Assembly: GCF_029203285.1 (NCBI RefSeq)
Contig: NZ_CP115669.1
Coordinates: forward strand, 4,092,001-4,156,000
Source: Pseudomonas sp. PSE14
Lineage (GTDB): Bacteria > Pseudomonadota > Gammaproteobacteria > Pseudomonadales > Pseudomonadaceae
DNA length: 64,000 bases
Direction of reading: 5' to 3'
Shown: positions 35,366-42,235 of the stretch, piece after piece
Layout: every line of letters starts with the position of its first letter
Position numbering within the stretch: the stretch's first letter is position 1
The notes under the pieces: model-generated
The model's database searches: none
What the model saw: only the letters and a program-made list of their open reading frames with translations
Told to the model about the DNA's origin: nothing
Program-made: the position numbers and the translations under genes

Positions 35366-35442
35366 TGGTGTCCCGGAGAGGGGTCGAACCTCCAACCTTC
35401 CCCTTAGGAGGGGGACGCTCTATCCAATTGAGCTACCGGGAC
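35366..35442 (-). tRNA. tRNA-Arg (anticodon CCT)
   Basis: 77-base cloverleaf: acceptor GTCCCGG/CCGGGAC, D arm GCTC/GAGC, anticodon stem TCCCC/GGGGA around loop CTCCTAA (anticodon CCT, reads AGG), T arm GGAGG-TTCGACC-CCTCT, discriminator A and encoded CCA. Confidence 0.97.
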
Positions 35443-35535
35443 ACGATCGGGTCGGCATGTTAACGAGCGATGGCGATTTTGTCATGCCGCTGCCACCGGA
35501 CGGGTCCATAATTTTTTCAACAGGGGAGGAATACC

Positions 35536-36021
35536 GTGAACAGCAGCCCAGCAGACCACGAAGCGACGCCCGATTCGCCCTTCGCCACCTTCGACGTGCG
35601 TGTCGCCACGCCGGACGACGCCCCTGCCCTTGCGCCCCTGCTGCAGCAGTTGGGCCTCCAGGATCCGAGCCCGGACATCGCGCTGCTCGCGCTGGAACTG
35701 GGCAACCAGCGCCCGACACGGGTCACGCTGGTGGCCGAACGCGACGGCATCCTGCTGGGCACCTGCACCCTGCACCTCATCGAGCACATCGCCCACGGCT
35801 TCGCCCGCTCGGCGATTCTCGAAGACATGGTGGTGGACAGCCGTGCCCGCGGCCAGGGCATCGGCCAGGCGCTGATCCGGCGCGCCGTGGAATGGGCCAG
35901 CGGCTGGGGCTGCTACAAGCTGGCGCTGTCCAGCCACCAGGACCGGGAAATGGCCCACCGCTTCTATGCGGCGATGGGGTTCGCACCTCACGGTGTCAGC
36001 CTGTCACTGCGCCTGGACTGA
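35536..36021 (+). CDS. GNAT family N-acetyltransferase
   Basis: 161-residue GNAT. The acetyl-CoA loop is RARGQGIGQALI, preceded by the beta strand AILEDMVVDS and followed by CYKLALSSHQDREMAHRFYAAMGF. GTG start at 35536 with GGGGAGGA ahead. It is convergent with, and nearly touching, phnN, which raises a PhnO-like aminoalkylphosphonate N-acetyltransferase role, but the motif content is generic and the acceptor is unproven. Confidence 0.88.
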   Translation: MNSSPADHEATPDSPFATFDVRVATPDDAPALAPLLQQLGLQDPSPDIALLALELGNQRPTRVTLVAERDGILLGTCTLHLIEHIAHGFARSAILEDMVVDSRARGQGIGQALIRRAVEWASGWGCYKLALSSHQDREMAHRFYAAMGFAPHGVSLSLRLD

Positions 36022-36024
36022 CGC

Positions 36025-36588
36025 TCAGCCCGCCTGGGCATCCGGCGGATCGAGCAGGTCCAGCAGATGGCCGACGGTGACGTCGAGAGATACCGAGTTG
36101 TCCAGCTCCACCAGCGGTCCGGGCAGGCCGTCGGCGAAGTGCGCGTTACGAGCAAGGCGCGCCTCGATCTCCGGCAGCGTCTCGCGCCCCCGCTTCAGCA
36201 GGCGCTGCCGCAGTACCTCGGGCTCGACCCGCAGCAATACCGCGATCAGCCACGGATAACGGCGCCTCGCCTCGGGCAGGTACTTGCGTGAACCATTGAC
36301 CAACACGTCGTGGCCAGCGGCGAGCCAGTCATCGATCTCGCGGGGGATGCCATAGTGCAGGCCGTTGGCGCGCCAGCTCATGGCGAAGGCGCCAGTCTGC
36401 TCCAGCCGAGCGAACTCCTCGACACTCACCGAATGCGCCTCTTCGCCACGCGCCTCGGCAGAACGGGTGATGACGCGCCGGACGATCCGGCAGTCCCGCG
36501 CCGCCAGGGGAGCACTGGCGGCTTGCAACAGGCTGTCCTTGCCGGAGCCCGATGGGCCCATCAGGTAAATGAGTCTGCCTGGGGTCAT
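36025..36588 (-). CDS. phnN: Ribose 1,5-bisphosphate phosphokinase PhnN
   Basis: 187-residue guanylate-kinase-fold protein. P-loop GPSGSGKDS at about residues 10-18, then RVITRSAEARGEEAHSVS and the lid segment HYGIPREIDDWLAAGHDV. PhnN makes PRPP from ribose 1,5-bisphosphate, the last carbon step of C-P lyase. None of phnG-M is in the window. The ATG at 36588 was preferred to a longer start because MTPGRLIYLMGPSG is the expected N terminus. Confidence 0.9.
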   Translation of the reverse strand: MTPGRLIYLMGPSGSGKDSLLQAASAPLAARDCRIVRRVITRSAEARGEEAHSVSVEEFARLEQTGAFAMSWRANGLHYGIPREIDDWLAAGHDVLVNGSRKYLPEARRRYPWLIAVLLRVEPEVLRQRLLKRGRETLPEIEARLARNAHFADGLPGPLVELDNSVSLDVTVGHLLDLLDPPDAQAG

Positions 36589-37070
36589 GACACTCTCTGG
36601 AGGGGCCGGCGGCTCGGCGCTACGTCGTTTCTGATCCGCGGGCCAGATGATACCGTCAGCCACGCAGGAGGTCAGAAGAATTGCTGTCGGAAAATGCGGC
36701 TAACACCGGTCAACCCTGCCCCTGGCCTGCCCGCTGTGCCATCATGCGCGCCCCCTCATCGGATACACGCCTCCCCCCGTCGCAGTGACGGAGCGGAGCC
36801 CTCCGCAGTTCGGCTACGCTGTCAATATCGGGCCTGACGTCACTTGAACCCGTCGAAAGGAAGGTCTGCCGAGGACGTCGCATTTCGGATGATTGGTGCT
36901 GGCATTTAGCCTTCACCCGAGCCACAATATGTCGCAGATTTGACGTCAAGTTATTGGTTTTTTTCCGAAACCGTTGACGACGCGCTGAACGACCAACGGA
37001 AACCGCTGTCAAAGGGCCTGAACGAACGCTGACCCATGGCATCGGCCTCCCTGACTTACAGGTTTAATGT
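36589..37070. other. 482-bp intergenic region upstream of amrZ
   Basis: No gene recognised. GGCATTTAGCC at 36901-36911 is an imperfect palindrome of form GGC-N5-GCC, resembling the core of AmrZ operators, about 160 bases before amrZ. Three GACGTC hexamers occur (near 36834, 36874 and 36942). I could not find a convincing AlgU promoter. P. aeruginosa AmrZ represses its own gene, so an autoregulatory site is plausible but unproven. Confidence 0.4.
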
Positions 37071-37403
37071 ATGCGCCCATTGAAACAGGCAACCCCTACC
37101 TACTCCAGCCGCACCGCTGACAAATTCGTCGTACGTCTGCCGGAAGGCATGCGCGAGCGTATCGCTGAAGTCGCTCGTAGCCACCATCGCAGCATGAACT
37201 CCGAGATCATCGCGCGCCTGGAGCAGAGCCTGCTTCAGGAAGGCGCATTGCAGGACAATCTCGGCATTCGCCTGGACAGCCCCGAGCTGAGCCTGCACGA
37301 ACGCGAATTGCTGCAACGCTTCCGCCAGTTGACCCATCGCCAGCAGAACGCGCTGATCGCCCTGATCGCGCACGACGCCGAAATGGCGCAAAACGACGCT
37401 TGA
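37071..37403 (+). CDS. amrZ: Ribbon-helix-helix regulator AmrZ (AlgZ)
   Basis: 110-residue Arc-family DNA-binding protein that activates alginate genes and represses fleQ and its own gene in P. aeruginosa. The N-terminal flexible arm [17 protein letters not shown] leads into the beta strand KFVVRLP and the RHH helices (residues about 17-66). The C-terminal region (67-108) is the tetramerisation part. From memory it is nearly identical to the P. aeruginosa protein. The ATG at 37071 has only a weak ribosome site (CAGG). A terminator follows. Confidence 0.95.
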   Translation: MRPLKQATPTYSSRTADKFVVRLPEGMRERIAEVARSHHRSMNSEIIARLEQSLLQEGALQDNLGIRLDSPELSLHERELLQRFRQLTHRQQNALIALIAHDAEMAQNDA

Positions 37404-37424
37404 GTCGTACGCAATGCCGAAAAC

Positions 37425-37448
37425 AGCCGGCCCTGAGCCGGCTTTTTC
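37425..37448 (+). terminator. Terminator of amrZ
   Basis: AGCCGGC-CCTGA-GCCGGCT then TTTTT, 21 bases after the stop. Confidence 0.88.
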
Positions 37449-37480
37449 ATGCCTGCAATTTCCAGGGAAATCGCGGGCAC

Positions 37481-37508
37481 AAAAAAGCCGCCTCGCGGGC
37501 GGCCTTTT
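37481..37508 (-). terminator. Terminator of mgtE
   Basis: Minus strand GGCCGCC-CGC-GAGGCGGC followed by TTTTTT, 12 bases after the mgtE stop. Confidence 0.88.
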
Positions 37509-37520
37509 CGGCGGGACGGC

Positions 37521-38963
37521 TTACATCAGGAACAACGTCGCCAGCCCGAGGAAGATGAAGAAACCGCCGCTGTCGGTCATGGCAGTGATCATCACGCTGG
37601 AACCCATGGCCGGGTCGCGCCCCAGGCGCAGCAGCGTCATCGGGATCAGTACCCCCATCAGCGCCGCCAGCAGCAGGTTCAGCGTCATCGCGCCAGTCAT
37701 CACCGCACCCAGCTCCCAGTTGCCATACAGGTAGAAGGCGACAAGGCCGATCACACCACCCCATACCAGGCCGTTCACCAGGGCCACGCCCAGTTCCTTG
37801 CGCAGCAGGCGGTTGGCGCTGTTGGTCTGGATCTGATCCAGCGCCATGGCGCGGACGATCATGGTGATGGTCTGGTTACCGGAGTTACCGCCGATACCAG
37901 CGACGATGGGCATCAGCGCGGCCAGCGCCACCAGTTTCTCGATGGAGCCTTCGAACAGGCCGATCACCCGCGAGGCGATGAAGGCAGTGATCAGGTTGGT
38001 GGCCAGCCAGGCCCAGCGGTTGCGCACCGACTTCCAGACCGAGGCGAAGATGTCTTCCTCTTCGCGCAGACCGGCCATGCTCAGCACTTCGCTCTCGCTC
38101 TCCTCACGGATCAGGTCGACCATCTCGTCGATAGTCAGACGGCCAATCAGCTTGCCGTTCTTGTCCACCACCGGGGCGGAAATCAGGTCATAGCGCTCGA
38201 ACGCCTGGGCGGCATCGTAGCCGTCCTCGTCGGGGGTGAAGGTCACCGGATCGGTTGCCATGACCTCGGCCACGTCCTTGTCCGGATCATTCACCAGCAG
38301 GCGCTTGATCGGCAGCACACCCTTGAGCACGCCGTCATAGTCGACCACGAAGAGCTTGTCGGTATGGCCCGGCAGCTCCTTGAGGCGGCGCAGGTAACGC
38401 AGCACCACTTCCAGGCTGACATCGTCGCGGATGGTGACCATCTCGAAGTCCATCAGCGCGCCGACCTGGTCCTCCTCGTAGGACAGCGCCGAACGCACGC
38501 GCTCGCGCTGTTGCGCATCGAGGCTTTCCATCAGCTCATGGACCACGTCGCGCGGCAGCTCCGGCGCCAGGTCCGCGAGTTCGTCGGCATCCATGTCCTT
38601 GGCCGCGGCGAGGATCTCGTGATCGTCCATGTCGGCGATCAGGGTTTCCCGCACGGCGTCGGAGACTTCGAGGAGGATGTCGCCGTCGCGCTCGGCCTTG
38701 ACCAGCTGCCAGACCGTCAGGCGGTCATCCAGCGGAAGGGATTCGAGGATGTGGGCGATGTCGGCCGGGTGCAGCTCGTCCAGCTTGCGCTGAAGTTCGG
38801 CAAGGTTCTGGCGGTGGACCAGGTTTTCGACGAGATCGTGATGCTGGCCTTCCTGACGGTGCGTCAGGTCTTCCACCAGCTTGTGCTTGTGCAGCAGGTC
38901 GACCACCTGGTTGAGGCGGTCCTGCAGGCTTTCCTGCGGCTTCTTGGCTTCTACTTCGGTCAT
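37521..38963 (-). CDS. mgtE: Magnesium transporter MgtE
   Basis: 480-residue Mg2+ channel. Cytoplasmic N domain of helical repeats (about 35-165), two CBS domains (about 165-300: DPVTFTPDEDGYDAAQAFER) and five C-terminal membrane helices (about 320-480) with the GNSGNQ pore motif. The Asp/Glu-rich N domain senses internal Mg2+ and closes the channel. The start ATG at 38963 has GGAG six bases ahead. In P. aeruginosa mgtE lies near rsmA as here, and affects type III secretion. Confidence 0.96.
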   Translation of the reverse strand: MTEVEAKKPQESLQDRLNQVVDLLHKHKLVEDLTHRQEGQHHDLVENLVHRQNLAELQRKLDELHPADIAHILESLPLDDRLTVWQLVKAERDGDILLEVSDAVRETLIADMDDHEILAAAKDMDADELADLAPELPRDVVHELMESLDAQQRERVRSALSYEEDQVGALMDFEMVTIRDDVSLEVVLRYLRRLKELPGHTDKLFVVDYDGVLKGVLPIKRLLVNDPDKDVAEVMATDPVTFTPDEDGYDAAQAFERYDLISAPVVDKNGKLIGRLTIDEMVDLIREESESEVLSMAGLREEEDIFASVWKSVRNRWAWLATNLITAFIASRVIGLFEGSIEKLVALAALMPIVAGIGGNSGNQTITMIVRAMALDQIQTNSANRLLRKELGVALVNGLVWGGVIGLVAFYLYGNWELGAVMTGAMTLNLLLAALMGVLIPMTLLRLGRDPAMGSSVMITAMTDSGGFFIFLGLATLFLM

Positions 38964-39287
38964 AGCACGCTCCACCCCCAGTGGCAGAACGCGCCATTGG
39001 GGATCAATACATCAGGTCGTGTTTACGCAATCGGGGTTCTGAGTAACTACTGGGTAAGTCCATGGTGGTTGTCCCATGCGCCCATCAAGGGCAGATGCGG
39101 GAAATGATAACACTCCGGGGTGCAATACGCGTTACAAAATAGCGGCAAGAACAATCGCTTGCGCCCGAAAGCTCAGTACGGGTTCATCGCTCGGTTCGAC
39201 GCGCGAAATCCCCGACAAGACACCCAGCGCCGGATTACAAATCCTGGTCCTAGGCTGCCTGGCAGGCCCGCCTTCACGGAGGACATC
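38964..39287. other. 324-bp region between mgtE and the DUF4124-type gene
   Basis: Divergent promoter region. No gene, palindrome or tRNA was recognised. A GTG-initiated extension of the downstream frame from 39120 is open but has no ribosome site or conserved look. Confidence 0.4.
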
Positions 39288-39800
39288 ATGCGCCTGCCCG
39301 CCCTGCTGTTTTCGACCCTGCTTCTGCTACCGACCGGCGAAGCGGCAACGGTGTTCCGCTGCACATCCGCCACGGGGAAAGTCCTCTTCAGCCAGTATGG
39401 CTGCTCCACCGATCAGCAGCAGGACCGACAGGAAGCCTCCAACCCCACGCCAGGCAGTGGCAAACCGGTACCGCTGGCGAACCCCAGGCCCGCAGCACTA
39501 CCCCGCACAGCGGCACGCGGGAAAATCCAGGAGAACGATGAAGGCGTCGTGGTAGTGGGCGAGCAGCAGAACGGCTGCGGCAATCGCGTTACCGGCGCAG
39601 CCAGGCGCAAGGCGATCATCGAAGGCAGGATCAGGACCGGGATGACCCGCAGAGACGTGGAAAGCGCCCTCGGCAGGCCGGACAAGGTCAGCCAGAACAA
39701 CGGAACGCTGCGCTATCACTATGAGGCGGACAAGAGGCACGGCGCGCGCAGCGTGACCTTCGACGAGGATGGCTGCGTGGCTGGCAAGGCGAAACGCTGA
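39288..39800 (+). CDS. Small exported protein with DUF4124-like N terminus
   Basis: 170 residues. A signal peptide (MRLPALLFSTLLLLPTGEAA) is followed by TVFRCTSATGKVLFSQYGC, the pattern of DUF4124 domains (short beta region with two Cys). The C-terminal third (RKAIIEGRIRTGMTRRDVES; LRYHYEADKR) resembles the SmpA/BamE-like fold where a small motif precedes a sheet. The start ATG at 39288 has GGAGG five bases ahead. Probably periplasmic; function unknown. Confidence 0.78.
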   Translation: MRLPALLFSTLLLLPTGEAATVFRCTSATGKVLFSQYGCSTDQQQDRQEASNPTPGSGKPVPLANPRPAALPRTAARGKIQENDEGVVVVGEQQNGCGNRVTGAARRKAIIEGRIRTGMTRRDVESALGRPDKVSQNNGTLRYHYEADKRHGARSVTFDEDGCVAGKAKR

Positions 39801-39836
39801 GAACCCTGGCGGGGAAGTTTTTCGCCGCACAAAGAA

Positions 39837-39864
39837 AAAGGGCCTGCATTTCTGCAGGCCCTTT
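39837..39864 (-). terminator. Terminator after the tRNA-Arg(ACG) genes
   Basis: Minus strand AAAGGGCCTGCA-GAAA-TGCAGGCCCTTT then TTCTTTG: 12-bp stem with a GAAA tetraloop, seven bases after the tRNA. Confidence 0.9.
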
Positions 39865-39870
39865 CGTATA

Positions 39871-39947
39871 TGGCGCACTCAGGAGGATTCGAACCTCCGA
39901 CCGCTCGGTTCGTAGCCGAGTACTCTATCCAGCTGAGCTATGAGTGC
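39871..39947 (-). tRNA. tRNA-Arg (anticodon ACG), copy 1
   Basis: 77 bases with encoded CCA. Acceptor GCACTCA/TGAGTGC, anticodon stem CTCGG/CCGAG around CTACGAA (anticodon ACG), T arm GGAGG-TTCGAAT-CCTCC. Identical to the copy 98 bases away. Confidence 0.98.
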
Positions 39948-40045
39948 GTCGTCGGTAAAGTTTAACCAGATTCACCAACTGGTTGCAGCTATTGGCTTTT
40001 CAGCCCTTTCGCCACTGAAGCCCCGCTTTCGCGTTGCCTCGTATA

Positions 40046-40122
40046 TGGCGCACTCAGGAGGATTCGAACCTCCGACCGCTCGGTTCGTAGCCGAGTACTC
40101 TATCCAGCTGAGCTATGAGTGC
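40046..40122 (-). tRNA. tRNA-Arg (anticodon ACG), copy 2
   Basis: Same 77-base sequence as copy 1, including the CCA and the GTATA that follows it. It is upstream of copy 1 and probably part of the same transcript. Confidence 0.98.
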
Positions 40123-40229
40123 GCTGATGAGGGCGCAAATTCTAGAGCGATTTTTCTGAGTTGTCAACAAGATTTTTCAATCATTTCAGTCACTTACGTA
40201 ACCGGACAACTCATCGCACCAGAGGATGC

Positions 40230-40322
<93 letters not shown>

Positions 40323-40382
40323 GCAACACGGGGCGCATGATATCCATGTTTTCCCCGTTTGCAAAGAAAAATTTTAGAAAAA

Positions 40383-40568
40383 TTAATGGTTTGGTTCTTG
40401 GTCTTTCTCTTTCTGGATGCGCTGGTAGATTTCCTCACGGTGCACAGCGACTTCCTTCGGCGCATTCACACCGATTCGCACCTGATTTCCCTTGACGCCC
40501 AACACAGTCACGGTGACGTCATCACCGACCATCAGGGTCTCTCCGACCCGGCGAGTCAGAATCAGCAT
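40383..40568 (-). CDS. csrA: Carbon storage / post-transcriptional regulator CsrA (RsmA)
   Basis: 61-residue RNA-binding dimer, [20 protein letters not shown] and [20 protein letters not shown], matching the family end to end including the key Arg44 region. It binds GGA motifs in mRNA leaders and controls virulence, biofilm and motility genes; rsmY/rsmZ type RNAs remove it. AAGGAG lies five bases before the ATG at 40568. An AlgU-type promoter is seen upstream at 40663-40690. Confidence 0.98.
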   Translation of the reverse strand: MLILTRRVGETLMVGDDVTVTVLGVKGNQVRIGVNAPKEVAVHREEIYQRIQKEKDQEPNH

Positions 40569-40662
40569 TCCTTTCTCCTTACGAATTACGGATAAACAGT
40601 CTGCAAAAAAGAAATGGTGGCAGATTCGTGTAGATCAAGTGCGCGAATCCTTCACCCAAGTA

Positions 40663-40690
40663 TTGACCAGTCCTGTCGGAATGAAAGTTC
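40663..40690 (-). promoter_or_regulatory. Possible AlgU (sigma-22) promoter of rsmA
   Basis: Minus strand GAACTT (40685-40690), 17-base spacer, GTCAA (40663-40667), fitting the ECF stress-sigma pattern GAACTT-N16/17-TCnnA. It lies about 95 bases before rsmA. P. aeruginosa rsmA is known to have an AlgU-dependent promoter. Confidence 0.65.
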
Positions 40691-40713
40691 CTAGTGCCTG
40701 GTCAAAAACGACA

Positions 40714-40738
40714 AAAGGCGCGGGGTAGCCGCGCCTTT
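40714..40738 (-). terminator. Terminator of lysC
   Basis: AAAGGCGCGG-loop-CCGCGCCTTT then TTGTCGTTTTT on the minus strand, 16 bases after lysC. Confidence 0.88.
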
Positions 40739-40753
40739 CGGGTATCACTCCCC

Positions 40754-41989
40754 TTACTCGCCCTGTCGGGCCGGGGCGTCGAGCTCGAACGCCGTGTGCA
40801 GGGCACGCACCGCCAGCTCCAGGTACTTCTCTTCGATGACGACGGAAACCTTGATTTCCGAGGTGGAGATCATCTGGATGTTGATGGATTCCTTGGCCAG
40901 CGCCTCGAACATGCGGCTGGCGACACCGGCGTGGGAACGCATGCCGACACCGACGATGGAAACCTTGGCGATGTTGGTGTCGCCAGTGGCTTCGCGCGCA
41001 CCGATGCTGGTGGCGGTCTGCTTGAGGATTTCCAGGGCGGCCTGGTAGTCATTACGGTGCACGGTGAAGGTGAAGTCGGTGGTGTTATCGTGCGAAACGT
41101 TCTGCACGATCATGTCGACTTCGATGTTCGCAGCGCTGATCGGACCAAGGATCTTGAAAGCAACGCCGGGAGTATCCGGTACGCCACGGATGGTCAGCTT
41201 GGCTTCGTCGCGGTTGAAGGCGATGCCGGAGATGATCGGCTGTTCCATGGATTCCTCTTCATCAAGGGTAATGAGGGTGCCCGGACCCTCCTGGAAGCTG
41301 TGCAGCACGCGCAGCGGGACGTTGTACTTGCCGGCGAATTCGACCGAACGGATCTGCAGGACCTTGGAGCCGAGGCTGGCCATTTCCAGCATCTCCTCGA
41401 AGGTGATCTTGTCCAGGCGCTGCGCCTGCGGCACTACGCGCGGGTCGGTGGTGTAGACGCCATCGACATCAGTGTAGATCTGGCACTCGTCGGCCTTCAG
41501 CGCCGCGGCCAGGGCCACGCCGGTGGTGTCGGAACCGCCACGGCCGAGGGTGGTGATGTTGCCGTGCTCGTCCACACCCTGGAAGCCTGCGACCACGACG
41601 ACGCGGCCGGCCTTCAGGTCTGCGCGAATGTTGGCATCGTCGATGCTCAGGATACGCGCCTTGGTGTGCGAGCTGTCGGTCAGGATGCGCACCTGGTTGC
41701 CGGTGTAGGACACCGCCGGCACGCCACGCTTGATCAGCGCCATGCTCAGCAGCGCGATGGTCACCTGCTCGCCAGTGGAAACCATGACGTCCAGCTCGCG
41801 CGGAATCGGCTGGTCCATGATCTGTTTCGCCAGGCCAATCAGGCGATTGGTCTCGCCGCTCATGGCGGACACCACCACGACGATGTCGTCGCCCGCCTCA
41901 CGGAATTTCTTCACCTTCTCGGCCACCTGCTCGATTCGCTCGACGGTGCCGACGGAGGTCCCTCCAAACTTCTGTACGATCAAAGCCAT
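40754..41989 (-). CDS. lysC: Aspartate kinase
   Basis: 411-residue aspartokinase catalysing the first step towards Lys, Thr and Met. The N-terminal kinase domain opens with the signature IVQKFGGTSVG and has the catalytic GFQGVDEHGNITTLGRGGSD region (about 148-167). Two C-terminal ACT domains (about 265-411) give feedback control by Lys and Thr. The ATG at 41989 gives MALIVQKFGG, the standard start; a 16-codon longer frame is not conserved. Upstream is a repeat element adjoining alaS. Confidence 0.97.
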   Translation of the reverse strand: MALIVQKFGGTSVGTVERIEQVAEKVKKFREAGDDIVVVVSAMSGETNRLIGLAKQIMDQPIPRELDVMVSTGEQVTIALLSMALIKRGVPAVSYTGNQVRILTDSSHTKARILSIDDANIRADLKAGRVVVVAGFQGVDEHGNITTLGRGGSDTTGVALAAALKADECQIYTDVDGVYTTDPRVVPQAQRLDKITFEEMLEMASLGSKVLQIRSVEFAGKYNVPLRVLHSFQEGPGTLITLDEEESMEQPIISGIAFNRDEAKLTIRGVPDTPGVAFKILGPISAANIEVDMIVQNVSHDNTTDFTFTVHRNDYQAALEILKQTATSIGAREATGDTNIAKVSIVGVGMRSHAGVASRMFEALAKESINIQMISTSEIKVSVVIEEKYLELAVRALHTAFELDAPARQGE

Positions 41990-42093
41990 TTCAAAAGCCG
42001 CCTGATTCCTGAAGGGCGCCCATTTAACATGCATCACCGCATGCTGCCAAGGCCCGCCGGACGCGCTGCGGACCCCGGTATTTCAGGGCCTTT

Positions 42094-42235
42094 AGAGCCT
42101 GTTTACGATCTCGCGAGCTAGAGCAGAACAAGGCGAAATCGGTTGAGGGAGCGGAGTTTACACACAGTAAATGAGCATCCCGAAACCGATTTCAACGCCG
42201 TTATGCCGACGCGCAGCAGATCGTAAGCAGGTTCT
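42094..42235. repeat. MITE-like element with terminal inverted repeats, between alaS and lysC
   Basis: Ends AGAGCCTGTTTACGATCT (42094-42111) and the inverted AGAACCTGCTTACGATCT (42218-42235) are 18-base terminal inverted repeats with two mismatches. Inside are a GAAATCGGTT/AACCGATTTC stem and the palindrome TTTACACACAGTAAA, so the whole ~142 bp can fold as one long hairpin. One end overlaps the last base of the alaS stop codon. No open frame inside. A clear target duplication was not found. Confidence 0.75.

Noticed and set aside
35366-35442. tRNA-Arg(CCT) as an integration site for a genomic island
   Set aside because: No integrase, no duplicated tRNA 3' end and no atypical gene block is adjacent.
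36841-36870. AlgU promoter for amrZ around GAACCC...TCTGCC
   Set aside because: The spacer is only 13 bases and the -35 is a poor match to GAACTT.
39871-40122. Direct repeats suggestive of a CRISPR-like array
   Set aside because: The 77-base repeated units fold as two identical tRNA-Arg(ACG) genes. There are only two copies and no short repeats or cas genes.
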